A stretch of 64,000 nt of DNA from Devosia ureilytica (lineage in GTDB: Bacteria > Pseudomonadota > Alphaproteobacteria > Rhizobiales > Devosiaceae): NCBI RefSeq assembly GCF_024273195.1, contig NZ_JAMZCU010000005.1, positions 31,488 to 95,487 on the forward strand, written 5' to 3'. The stretch's first letter is position 1, and each line of letters starts with the position of its first letter. A program made the position numbers and the translations under genes. Shown here piece by piece: positions 28,248 through 36,340 of this stretch. The notes beneath the pieces are model-generated. The model had not been told where the DNA came from. It was given only the letters and a program-made list of their open reading frames with translations, and ran no database searches.

Positions 28248-29042
28248 ATGGCGCGTTCCGCCCTTCTTAATGTCATGGTCAGTGCGGCTTTCAAGGCCGG
28301 CAAATCCCTGTCGCGTGACTTCAACGAGGTCGAGAACCTGCAGGTCTCCCGCAAGGGTCCAGCCGATTTCGTCTCCAAGGCCGACATCCGCGCCGAACAG
28401 ATCGTCTTTGACGAATTGCGCAAAGCCCGCCCCACCTATGCCTTCCTGATGGAAGAGGGCGGCGAGGTTGCGGGCACCGATGGCCAGCACACCTGGATCA
28501 TCGACCCGCTCGATGGGACCACCAATTTTCTCCATTCCATCCCGCTGTTTGCCGTCGCCATCGCGCTGCAGCGCGGCGATGAAATCGTCGCTTCGGTGAT
28601 CTACAATCCAGTGATGGATGAACTCTACACCGCCGAAAAGGGCGGCGGCGCCTGGCTTGCCGATACCAAACGCCTGCGCGTTGCCAACCGCCGCCATCTG
28701 TCTGATGCGGTGGTCTGCACCGGCATCAAGACCCAGGGCACAAGCAATGACACGTTGCAGCTGCGCCAGCTCGCAACGGTCAATCCCGCCGTTGCCGGCA
28801 TTCGCCGCTCGGGCTCGATTGCCGTCGATATGGCCTGGCTCGCCGCCGGACGTTTCGACGCGCTCTGGGAAGCCGGCCTCAAGCCCTGGGACGTCGCCCC
28901 GGGTCTGTTGATGGTCAAGGAAGCCGGTGGCCTCGTGTCCGACTATGCCGGCCAGCCCGGTTCGGTCGCCAATGGCCAGATCGTTGCGGGCAATGAACCG
29001 CTGCACGGCGCCCTGCTCAAAACCCTGCGCACCATTCAATAG
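28248..29042 (+). CDS. suhB: Inositol monophosphatase family protein (SuhB-like)
   Basis: A 264-aa Mg-dependent phosphatase. Metal-binding residues are visible as Glu70 (MEEGGE), WIIDPLDGTTNF with Asp86 and Asp89, and a C-terminal Asp in KPWDVAPGLLMVKEAGG. The family includes inositol-1-monophosphatase and SuhB, which in E. coli also joins the rRNA antitermination complex; which role applies here is not visible. It is the sole gene between the Sel1 gene and the MotA-like pair, all on the plus strand. Confidence 0.93.
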   Translation: MARSALLNVMVSAAFKAGKSLSRDFNEVENLQVSRKGPADFVSKADIRAEQIVFDELRKARPTYAFLMEEGGEVAGTDGQHTWIIDPLDGTTNFLHSIPLFAVAIALQRGDEIVASVIYNPVMDELYTAEKGGGAWLADTKRLRVANRRHLSDAVVCTGIKTQGTSNDTLQLRQLATVNPAVAGIRRSGSIAVDMAWLAAGRFDALWEAGLKPWDVAPGLLMVKEAGGLVSDYAGQPGSVANGQIVAGNEPLHGALLKTLRTIQ

Positions 29043-29160
29043 GTTTTTCTGCCCCATTGCTGTCATGGCAGTGCGTTAACCTTTTCCATTGTCACGCCTT
29101 TCGACCGCCTCTAGACTCCGAGGCGGTTGATTTGCGTGCGAGGGGCAAGGTTCGGCAAAG

Positions 29161-30147
29161 ATGACGCAGACTTACGATCCCTATCACCTCGCCAGCCCGA
29201 CCGTTTATCTGGTCAAGATCGTGATCTTTCTGGTGCTGGTGGGGCTGGTCGCCGCCATCCTGATCACCAATATCGTCAGCTTCTTCTGGGCCAATCCGTT
29301 CATCAATTCGATGATCTTTTTTGCCCTGTTCGTGGGCATTTTCCTCAGCTTCCGCCAGATATTCCGCCTGTTCCCGGAAGTGAAATGGGTCAATTCGCTC
29401 CAGGATGGCACCGTCACCTCGACGCGCCCGCCGGTGCTGCTGGCCCCGGTTGCCGGCATCCTGCGCGAGCGGATTGGCGAGGCGGTCATCACCCCGTCCT
29501 CCATGCGCTCCATTCTCGATTCGGTCGGCAATCGCCTCGATGAAGCCAAGGACACCTCGCGCTATCTCACCGGTCTTCTGGTCTTCCTGGGCCTTATGGG
29601 CACCTTCTACGGCCTGCTTGAAACCGTGAGTTCGGTCGCCGGCGTCATCAATGCTCTGGATGTGACCTCGGCCGACACGGCCTCGCTCTTTGCCAATCTC
29701 AAGGAGGGTCTGGCGGCTCCGCTGGGCGGCATGGGAACGGCGTTCTCGTCCTCGCTGTTCGGCCTTGCCGGATCTCTGGTGCTGGGCTTTCTCGACCTCC
29801 AGACAAGCCAGGCACAGAACGCCTTTTACACCGACCTCGAGGACTGGATGACCTCGATGACCGAACTCGATCACCCGGTCAGCGCCATGCAGGCCAATGC
29901 TGGTGGCCCGGAAATGGCGGCCATGTTCGAAAAGCTCGGCGACAGCATGCAGAACCAGAACTCCTCCCAGAATGCCATTCGCGCCATGGCAGAACTGGCG
30001 CGCGGCATTGACGGGCTGGTCAAACATATCCGCGTCGAGCAGGACGACCTGAGGCGCTATATCACCGAGCAGGGCGAGACCAACAAAAAGCTGCGAGACC
30101 TGATCGAGGCCATGCTCAACGAAGCCGACAACGAGCGCCGGGACTGA
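29161..30147 (+). CDS. MotA/TolQ/ExbB-type proton channel protein, non-flagellar
   Basis: A 328-aa protein with four likely membrane helices: about 18-40 and 45-65, then two in GLLVFLGLMGTFYGLLETV (about 139-157) and GMGTAFSSSLFGLAGSLVLGFLD (about 190-215). The last two match the channel-forming helices of the MotA/TolQ/ExbB superfamily. A charged helical C-terminus follows (about 225-328). The next gene, 3 bp away, is its MotB-like partner, so together they probably form a proton-driven stator-like complex. No flagellar genes lie nearby and the process powered is unknown. Confidence 0.82.
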   Translation: MTQTYDPYHLASPTVYLVKIVIFLVLVGLVAAILITNIVSFFWANPFINSMIFFALFVGIFLSFRQIFRLFPEVKWVNSLQDGTVTSTRPPVLLAPVAGILRERIGEAVITPSSMRSILDSVGNRLDEAKDTSRYLTGLLVFLGLMGTFYGLLETVSSVAGVINALDVTSADTASLFANLKEGLAAPLGGMGTAFSSSLFGLAGSLVLGFLDLQTSQAQNAFYTDLEDWMTSMTELDHPVSAMQANAGGPEMAAMFEKLGDSMQNQNSSQNAIRAMAELARGIDGLVKHIRVEQDDLRRYITEQGETNKKLRDLIEAMLNEADNERRD

Positions 30148-30150
30148 TCC

Positions 30151-31176
30151 ATGGCTGGAGCGCGCGCCCGCCGCAGACAGGAAGCCAATTACTGGCCCGG
30201 CTTTGTCGATGCGCTGTCGAGCCTCTTGCTCGTCATCATTTTCATGCTGTCCCTGTTCATGCTGACCCAGTTCTTCCTGGGCCAGGAACTGCAGGGCCGC
30301 GACACCGCGCTGGCCCGGCTCAACAGCCAGATCGCCGAGCTGACTGACCTGTTGCAGCTTGAGCGCGCCAATTCTGACGACCTCAATGCGCAATTGGCCA
30401 ATCTGACGGCGACCCTGGCAGGAGCGCAGGCCGACAATGATGCGCTCACCAGTCAGCTCGCCGGGATCGACACCGGGCTCGGGGATCGCGACGCCGCCAT
30501 TGCCAGCCTCGAGTCCGACCTGCTCGATGCTGAGCGCCTGTCGGACGAGGCAACGGCCCAGGTCGCGTTGCTCAACCAGCAATTGGCGGCCCTGCGCACC
30601 CAGATCGGGGCGCTGGAAGCCGCGCTGGAGGCCTCCGAGGCGCGCGACACGGAATCGCGCACCCAGATCGCCGACCTCGGGCGCCGCCTCAACCTGGCAC
30701 TGGCCCAGCGTGTTCAGGACCTCAGCCGTTACCGCTCCGACTTCTTCGGGCGGCTGCGCCAGATTCTCGAAACCCGCGCCGATGTGCGCGTGGTCGGCGA
30801 CCGCTTCGTCTTCCAGTCCGAAGTGCTCTTCGACCCCGGCCAGGCCGATATCGACCCCGGTGGCACGCCGGAACTGGACGCCCTGGCCGACGCCATATTG
30901 CAGCTCGAAACCGAAATCCCCACCGACATCAACTGGGTGTTGCGCATCGACGGTCATACCGATAGCCGCCCCATATCCAATGCCCGCTTCCCGTCCAACT
31001 GGGAGCTATCGGCCGCCCGCGCCATCTCGGTGGCGCAATATCTCGTCTCGCGCGGCGTCTCGCCCAATCGCCTGGTCGCCGCCGGCTTTGGCGAATTCAC
31101 CCCGCTCGATCCGGGCGAGAACGACGAAGCGTATCGCCGCAACCGCCGCATCGAATTCAAGCTGACCGAAGGCTGA
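30151..31176 (+). CDS. MotB/OmpA-like peptidoglycan-binding stator protein
   Basis: A 341-aa protein. A basic cytoplasmic head (ARARRRQ) leads into a single membrane helix (about 17-43) starting YWPGFVDALSSLLLV. Asp20 there is in the place of the proton-accepting Asp of MotB. A long coiled coil (about 45-205) and a C-terminal OmpA/MotB peptidoglycan-binding domain (about 225-340) follow. That domain carries IDGHTDSRP, NWELSAARAISVAQYL, GFGEFTP and NRRIEFKL. The unusually long coiled coil separates membrane and wall domains. It is the partner of the preceding MotA-like gene. Confidence 0.85.
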   Translation: MAGARARRRQEANYWPGFVDALSSLLLVIIFMLSLFMLTQFFLGQELQGRDTALARLNSQIAELTDLLQLERANSDDLNAQLANLTATLAGAQADNDALTSQLAGIDTGLGDRDAAIASLESDLLDAERLSDEATAQVALLNQQLAALRTQIGALEAALEASEARDTESRTQIADLGRRLNLALAQRVQDLSRYRSDFFGRLRQILETRADVRVVGDRFVFQSEVLFDPGQADIDPGGTPELDALADAILQLETEIPTDINWVLRIDGHTDSRPISNARFPSNWELSAARAISVAQYLVSRGVSPNRLVAAGFGEFTPLDPGENDEAYRRNRRIEFKLTEG

Positions 31177-31245
31177 GCCGCGCCCGATGCGCTTGCAAGC
31201 CAAGCCCGTGCTGATATGCCGCCCGGCCAGATGGCGTCGCGTTTG
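31177..31245. other. Short spacer before repeat copy 2
   Basis: The first 69 bp of a 726-bp gene-free stretch. I see no signal. Confidence 0.4.
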
Positions 31246-31558
31246 CACGGTGAAAAGCGGCTTTCGCCCCGAAGGTATTAGTAAAGAAGAGGCGAAAGCC
31301 GCTTCCCACGATCGGGATTTGTGACGCACGCATCGAGCGGCCCCCTTGCAGGTGCTCATCCCCTAGGCTGTCGGCGCAGACCTTTGGCCCGGATGTTTTT
31401 AGACATCCATCGCCGCCTGTCGCCAGTCGCTTCGGTTGAGCGGCCGGTGGTCAGCATACACGCCCCCGCCCGATCGACACCGTGCGGCCCGTCTCCCCAC
31501 CCGATGCTTCGTCGGCACCGCGTGTTGCCGGTGGGGATGGAGGGACTATGGCACGGGA
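31246..31558 (-). repeat. Long inverted repeat, copy 2 (partner at 22301-22617)
   Basis: Reverse-complement copy of the element upstream of pgk. The core 31246-31490 aligns almost without gaps, and weaker similarity runs to about 31558. The hairpin is conserved: AAGCGGCTTTCGCC at 31255-31268 and GGCGAAAGCCGCTT at 31291-31304. It lies between the MotB-like gene and pal, at the right end of the inferred inversion. No recognisable protein family. Confidence 0.85.
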
Positions 31559-31902
31559 TTTGGTGGCGGGGATAAGTGGCGTTGTCGAGGTGCGAATTCA
31601 GCCGAGCGCGAAGCCCGTGGGCGTGGTGCGAGGCCCTCGGGTCGAGCCCGAGGGCGGCATGCGGATGGGGTGGCCGGCCTTCTCGTGTCGAGGGGATCGG
31701 GGAGTGCCTGATAACCGCATGCTTAACCTTAATAGCGGCGTGCCTTGATGTGTTGCGCCATGGCAACGTCACAAAAAAGCCTGGTTTCCCGCCACATCCG
31801 CGCCCCATTAGGCAAGGATTAACCGTCCTGGCACACCCGGTCTTAAGATTAAGCGCGGTAAATGTCGTCCTTAAGATTTTAGCCTTCTCTTAGGAGCCTC
31901 CC
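31559..31902. other. pal upstream region
   Basis: 344 bp without a supported gene. The last 200 bp contain several TTAA tetramers (CTTAACCTTAAT, GATTAACC, TCTTAAGATTAAG, CTTAAGAT). Such tetramers occur in CtrA-type sites, but none has the exact TTAA-N7-TTAA spacing. The pal promoter must lie here. Confidence 0.45.
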
Positions 31903-32397
31903 GTGGTCATCCCCGCCCCAATCAATACCGCAATGCGCGCCGCAGCCATGTTGCTGTTCGTGGTTGTTATCGCCGCTTGTTCGCGCAGCGCCACTGACAA
32001 TGTCGGCCTGACCGGGGTCGGCAATGCCGGCGCCGGCGCCCCTGGCAGCCAGCAGGAATTCATCGTCACCGTTGGCGACCGCGTGTTCTTCGAGACCGAT
32101 TCCAGCGCGCTCACCAGCGAAGCCATGGCCACGCTCGACAAGCAGGCCGCCTGGCTCAACCAGTACCCGAACTATCGCATCATGGTCGAAGGCCATGCCG
32201 ACGAACGCGGCACTCGCGAATATAACATTGCGCTGGGTGCCCGCCGTGGCTCGGTTGCGGTCAATTACCTGGTGTCCAAGGGCGTCAATGCCCAGCGCAT
32301 CACCACCCAGTCCTTCGGCAAGGAGCGCCCGGTGGCGATTTGTAACGACATCTCCTGCTGGAGCCAGAACCGCCGCGCGGTCACCGTCGTCCAATAA
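31903..32397 (+). CDS. pal: Peptidoglycan-associated lipoprotein Pal
   Basis: A 164-aa outer-membrane lipoprotein that tethers the outer membrane to peptidoglycan and is pulled by the Tol motor. The signal ends in a lipobox (VVIAAC, Cys26). The OmpA-like domain carries FFETDSSALT, GHADERGTREYNIALGARRG and QNRRAVTVV. The GTG at 31903 is chosen because TTAGGAG lies 7 nt upstream; the internal ATG at 31933 has no SD sequence. tolB, its usual upstream partner, is at 3948-5258 on the other strand. Confidence 0.94.
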   Translation: MVIPAPINTAMRAAAMLLFVVVIAACSRSATDNVGLTGVGNAGAGAPGSQQEFIVTVGDRVFFETDSSALTSEAMATLDKQAAWLNQYPNYRIMVEGHADERGTREYNIALGARRGSVAVNYLVSKGVNAQRITTQSFGKERPVAICNDISCWSQNRRAVTVVQ

Positions 32398-32456
32398 ATC
32401 CCGAGCTTTCGCCGCTCGAAAGTTCCAAAACGAATCCAGTGAAAACTGGAGGCAAG

Positions 32457-32496
32457 AGCGCCCGGAGCCACAAAATGGCCCGGGCGCTTTCTTTTC
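32457..32496 (+). terminator. Terminator between pal and cpoB
   Basis: AGCGCCCGG / CCGGGCGCT (9 bp, 14-nt loop) is followed by TTCTTTT. It suggests that much pal transcription stops before cpoB. Confidence 0.75.
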
Positions 32497-32555
32497 ACCA
32501 AAATTGCTCTTTATCGGCGGACCGATAACACCCATCTTGGCCGGCGACGGCAACA

Positions 32556-33584
32556 ATGGAGGCAGGCTTGACGCTATCAAACTTCGCAAAACTTGGTCGA
32601 GCGACGCTCTGCGCGCTGGGACTGGGCCTTTGTGCATCAGCGGCCAACGCGCAGTCGGTATTCCCACCCGGCGAGTTGAGCGGTCTCAGCTTCAACAATG
32701 ACGGCGGCCGCATTCTGGTGGCCCAGGCCGATAGCGCCCAGCTCCTGGTGCGCATCCAGCAGCTTGAAGAGCAGAATCGCCTGCTCAACGGCCAGATTGA
32801 AGGCCTGACCTTCCAGCTCACCCAATTGCAGGAAATTCTCAACCGCTTCCAGGAAGATGCCGAATTCCGCTTCCAGCAGCTGGAAGGCGGTGCTGGGGGA
32901 AAAACTGATGCGGCAACCCAACCGGGCGGCGTGACGCAGCCCGAGGCGTTGCCGCAGGACCCGGCCACCGAGACAGACGTGCCCCTGACCGACATTCCTG
33001 AGCAGGGCGTGCAGCCCCTGCCCGGCGAGGTCGAGTTCGACCCCACCTTCGATGATGGCTCAGCCGCCACGGACGATCTGGGCCAATCTGGCGACCCGCT
33101 GCTGGGCACCGGCCAATCGGGCGGGGTAGACCTGATCACCGGCCAGCCGCTCGACCTCAGCTATGACCCGACCGCCGACGCCACCGGCGACCCGGATGCC
33201 GACGCGCAATATCGCGCCGGTTATGAGGCGCTTGTGGCCGGCGATTATAGTTTTGCTGAACAGCAGTTCGCCCAGTTTATCGAGCTCTATCCCGACAATG
33301 AGCAGATGATGGATGCCAGCAATTGGCTCGGCGAATCGCTGTTGGCGCGTTCGGCCTATGCCGAGGCCGCCGATGTGCTGGTCGATGCCTATCAGAAAAA
33401 CCCCGATCATCCACGCGCGCCGGACCTGCTGCTCAAACTGGGCATTTCCCTGGCCGGCGTGGGCGAACGCGAAACCGCCTGCCGCACCTTTGCCGAGATC
33501 GACACGCGCTATCCCGACACCATCCCCGCGTTCCAGACCCGTCTTGGTGAGGAAAAGGCCAAGGCTCAATGTCCGCCGGCCTGA
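32556..33584 (+). CDS. cpoB: Tol-Pal system protein CpoB (YbgF)
   Basis: A 342-aa periplasmic protein that couples Tol-Pal constriction to peptidoglycan synthesis in E. coli. It has a signal peptide (ending SAANAQ), a trimerising coiled coil (about 55-105), an acidic Pro/Gln-rich linker, and C-terminal TPR repeats (about 215-340: YRAGYEALVAGDYSFAEQQF, NWLGESLLARSAYAEAADVL). The first ATG is at 32556. A TTG at 32568, with GGAGG 5 nt upstream, may be the real start. The end overlaps tilS by 16 bp. Confidence 0.9.
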   Translation: MEAGLTLSNFAKLGRATLCALGLGLCASAANAQSVFPPGELSGLSFNNDGGRILVAQADSAQLLVRIQQLEEQNRLLNGQIEGLTFQLTQLQEILNRFQEDAEFRFQQLEGGAGGKTDAATQPGGVTQPEALPQDPATETDVPLTDIPEQGVQPLPGEVEFDPTFDDGSAATDDLGQSGDPLLGTGQSGGVDLITGQPLDLSYDPTADATGDPDADAQYRAGYEALVAGDYSFAEQQFAQFIELYPDNEQMMDASNWLGESLLARSAYAEAADVLVDAYQKNPDHPRAPDLLLKLGISLAGVGERETACRTFAEIDTRYPDTIPAFQTRLGEEKAKAQCPPA

Positions 33585-34843
33585 CCCCGGACCTGGGCGA
33601 CCCAACAGTTCTCAACCGACTGTTTGCCCCAGCCGCTGGCGAGCCTGCCATCGGGCTGGCGGTATCGGGCGGCCCCGACAGCCTGGCGCTGCTGCTGCTG
33701 GCGCAACGCTGGGCCGCCGGACTGGAAACGCCGCCCAGGCTGATTGTCTATAGTCTCGACCATGGCCTGCGGCCCGAAGCGGCCGCCGAAGTCGCCATGG
33801 TTCTGGACGTCGCCCAACGCCTCGGCATCGCCGCCCGCGCACTCGCCTGGGCCGGCACCAAGCCGGAGGCCGGACTGCAGGAAGCGGCGCGGCAGGCGCG
33901 CTATCGCCTGATCGGCAAGGCGATGGCCGAGGACGGCGCCACGCTTTTGCTCACGGCCCATCACCGCAGCGATCAGGCCGAAACGGTGCTGATGCGCCTG
34001 GCCCATGGGAGCGGCATCGAAGGCCTCAAGGCGATGACGCGAATGAGCCTGGTCGAAGGCGTGAGGGTGCTGCGGCCGCTGCTGGACGTCGAACCGGCAG
34101 CCCTTGCCACGCTGGTCGATGAAGCCGGCCTTACGCCCGCGCGCGACCCATCCAATGACGACGCGAGCTATGAGCGGGTGCGCTGGCGTCAGCTGCTGCC
34201 CACATTGGCTCAGGAGGGGCTCGACAGCGCCGCCCTCGCCCGCTTTGCCACGCGTATGGCCGAGGCTGATCTGGCCCTGGCACAAATGGCCGACGCTGCC
34301 TTTGCTGAACTGGTAACGCTCGACGGTTTCGGCGCCGCCAGCGTGCCGCGCGCAACATTTCTGGCGCTGAGCCCGGCCATTGGCCGGCGTGTGCTTGGCC
34401 GGGTGCTCAACATTGTCGGCGGACGACAGAAGCCCCGGGCACTGGGCCAGGTAGAGCGGCTTTACGATCAGATTGCCCAAGCCGACCTGCCCCGCGCCGC
34501 CACGCTGCTGGGTGCCGTGGTGAGAATGAAGGGCGCGGCCCTGACCATCTCGCGCGAGCCGGGCCGAGCCCTGCCCGAAGATATCATCCTGGCGCCGCGC
34601 CAGCGCCTGGTGTGGGACCAGCGGTTCTTGATCACCAATGTTTCGGATGACGCCGGAATGGTGGCGGGCGCCACCGATTTCATGCCGCGCCATCGCCTCG
34701 AAGATTTCCTCGGCTTCAAGGTGACGACACCCGCCGAAGCCATTCGCACCGCACCGCTGGTTCGCGACGCGGCAGGCGGCGTGCTGGCCCTTGGCGGCTG
34801 GTCGTTTGATGATCGGGTCAAGGTCGAGCTGCTGATCGACTGA
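33569..34843 (+). CDS. tilS: tRNA(Ile)-lysidine synthetase TilS
   Basis: A 424-aa N-type ATP pyrophosphatase that converts C34 of tRNA-Ile(CAU) to lysidine, switching decoding from AUG to AUA. The PP-loop VSGGPDS is at 32-38. LLTAHHRSDQAETVLMRLAHGSG and RPLLD are family landmarks. A divergent C-terminal domain follows. In related bacteria ftsH usually comes next; here it is replaced by a convergent ECF anti-sigma gene. Confidence 0.94.
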   Translation: MSAGLTPDLGDPTVLNRLFAPAAGEPAIGLAVSGGPDSLALLLLAQRWAAGLETPPRLIVYSLDHGLRPEAAAEVAMVLDVAQRLGIAARALAWAGTKPEAGLQEAARQARYRLIGKAMAEDGATLLLTAHHRSDQAETVLMRLAHGSGIEGLKAMTRMSLVEGVRVLRPLLDVEPAALATLVDEAGLTPARDPSNDDASYERVRWRQLLPTLAQEGLDSAALARFATRMAEADLALAQMADAAFAELVTLDGFGAASVPRATFLALSPAIGRRVLGRVLNIVGGRQKPRALGQVERLYDQIAQADLPRAATLLGAVVRMKGAALTISREPGRALPEDIILAPRQRLVWDQRFLITNVSDDAGMVAGATDFMPRHRLEDFLGFKVTTPAEAIRTAPLVRDAAGGVLALGGWSFDDRVKVELLID

Positions 34844-34908
34844 TAACGGGCCGCACCGCGTAACGGTACTGCCCTGCGCGGCATCGCGGGGACGCCAAGC
34901 CCCTGCCT

Positions 34909-35613
34909 TTAAATCTGGTGCACCTCGCCCAGTGCCACCACGGGGCCGGTCGCCTTGCCTTCCGGCGCGCCGCCCTTGGGTTCGAGCGTGATGGCCAGCA
35001 CCGAGCCTTCGCCCCAGCCGGCCCGCACCTGCTCGCTCAATTCCACCACCGAGCGCTGGTTCACCGGGATGACACCCATTGAAATCGGATCTTGTCCGCC
35101 CTGGATGGCCCAGAGCTCAAGGTCGCGGTCGGAAGCAACATCGCCCGAAAGCGCCGTCAGCCGCACTGCGCCCGTGCCGTCGTAAAGCGCCAGGAACCGC
35201 ACATCGCTGCCTTCGGCCTCGAGCGCTGCGACCAATTGGGTGGTGAGGCTCGTCACGTCCGGGCCGGGCCGCATGAGATTGAAGCCGATGGCAGCAACCG
35301 CCACGGCCAGCGCGCCGGCGGTGATGCCACGCCACAAGGCCAGGCTGTCCCAGAAGCCAGGGCGCTTTGCAACGCCGAACAAACGTCCTTCGATCTGCTC
35401 CAGCGTATGGGCCGGGGTCGGAACTTCGGCAAATTCACTGTCGAGAGCTGCAAACCGCGCCGACCAGAAATCGCGCTCGGCCTGCAAGGCCGGATCGGCC
35501 TCGATCTGGCGCTCAACACGGGCATGATCGGCTGGGCTCAACAAGCCCAGGACATATTCAGCCACCAGCGCACTGCGCCCGCCGTCACCCTTTCTGTCCT
35601 GGTCCTCACTCAT
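34909..35613 (-). CDS. RskA-type anti-sigma factor
   Basis: A 234-aa single-span membrane protein. The cytoplasmic sigma-binding part (about 1-90) contains AEYVLGLLSPADHARVERQIEADPAL, typical of RskA/anti-sigma-K. The membrane helix is about 108-128 (ITAGALAVAVAAIGFNL), and the periplasmic anti-sigma-K domain carries LELWAIQGGQDPISMGVIP. The ATG at 35613 overlaps the sigma gene's TGA (ATGA), giving coupled expression. Release probably requires regulated proteolysis; the signal is unknown. Confidence 0.9.
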   Translation of the reverse strand: MSEDQDRKGDGGRSALVAEYVLGLLSPADHARVERQIEADPALQAERDFWSARFAALDSEFAEVPTPAHTLEQIEGRLFGVAKRPGFWDSLALWRGITAGALAVAVAAIGFNLMRPGPDVTSLTTQLVAALEAEGSDVRFLALYDGTGAVRLTALSGDVASDRDLELWAIQGGQDPISMGVIPVNQRSVVELSEQVRAGWGEGSVLAITLEPKGGAPEGKATGPVVALGEVHQI

Positions 35614-36161
35614 GCCGTCAGACACTCTCTCAGTTTGATCAGGCTGCGCCGCAGCCAGGTTCGCATCGTGTTGAGCGGCACGGCATGACGCTGCGCCAGC
35701 TCCTCGTAACTATAGCCGTCGAGATACGCTCCGCGCACGGCTTCTGCCCGGTCAGGTTCCAGCTCGGCCAGGCAGGCTTCAATGCGTGCCCCATCCTGGC
35801 TGCTGGCCGTCAAGCGCTCCGGGTCCGGCCCGGCGTCCGCAATTTCAAGGGCACCGTCCAGATCATCGGCGGGCGGGCGGCGGGCACGCAACATGTCCAG
35901 CGCATGGTTGCGGGCGATGGCCACCAACCAGCTGATGGGGGAATATTGTCCCGCCACATAGCGGTCCGAACGCTGCCAGATCTTGATATAGACCTCCTGA
36001 ATGGCCTCCTCGGCCTCGGCCCTGTTTCTCAAGATACGCAGGACCACGCCAAACAGTTTCGCGCTTGTGCGTTGATAGAGCGTCCGAAATGCCTGCCGGT
36101 CTCTCAGAGAGCAGCGCGAGATCAAATCTGCGATGTCCGCTGTGGCGGTTTGCATGGCCAT
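35610..36161 (-). CDS. ECF RNA polymerase sigma factor (SigK-like)
   Basis: A 183-aa extracytoplasmic-function sigma factor. Region 2 runs from FRTLYQRTSAKLFGVVLRIL through AEEAIQEVYIKIWQRSDRY, with SPISWLVAIARNHALDMLR. Region 4 is LAELEPDRAEAVRGAYLDGYSYEELAQRHAVPLNTMRTWLRRSL. The start at 36161 has GGAGGG upstream. It is paired with the RskA-type gene downstream, so it should be held inactive at the membrane. An ECF-like promoter is visible upstream, consistent with autoregulation. Confidence 0.93.
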   Translation of the reverse strand: MAMQTATADIADLISRCSLRDRQAFRTLYQRTSAKLFGVVLRILRNRAEAEEAIQEVYIKIWQRSDRYVAGQYSPISWLVAIARNHALDMLRARRPPADDLDGALEIADAGPDPERLTASSQDGARIEACLAELEPDRAEAVRGAYLDGYSYEELAQRHAVPLNTMRTWLRRSLIKLRECLTA

Positions 36162-36210
36162 AGTCTGGCATCCCTCCCATTGCACCGCAATCGCGATGGT
36201 CCCTTAGGGT

Positions 36211-36240
36211 TCATAACGCTGGCAAGGGACAAATGGATCA
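36211..36240 (-). promoter_or_regulatory. Possible ECF-type promoter of the sigma/anti-sigma operon
   Basis: The minus strand reads TGATCC, 18-bp spacer, TTATGA. TGATCC resembles the -35 box of some alphaproteobacterial ECF (RpoE-type) promoters. It lies about 50 bp upstream of the sigma start. Confidence 0.35.
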
Positions 36241-36340
36241 CGAGCCTTGAAAATGTCGGCAAAGGCGATTTCATCGGAACGGGAAATCCTTTAGACCCAT
36301 TCCCCGATATGAAGGCCTTGCCAGGGAGCCGCTTACCATA

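Noticed and set aside
29092..30957. 621-codon frame antisense to the MotA/MotB-like genes
   Set aside because: Shadow of codon bias in genuine genes on the plus strand.
29161..31176. Zorya-type phage defence (ZorA/ZorB) for the MotA/MotB-like pair
   Set aside because: No ZorC, ZorD or ZorE-like gene is next to it; neighbours are a housekeeping phosphatase and pal. A general envelope pair is more likely.
22301..31558. Composite transposon bounded by the long inverted repeats
   Set aside because: No transposase or integrase lies inside or at the ends, and the enclosed genes are core metabolism. The repeats look like independent dispersed elements.
31482..31893. Small plus-strand frames between the repeat and pal
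   Set aside because: No SD sequence, no similarity to known proteins, and they run through the repeat and promoter region.
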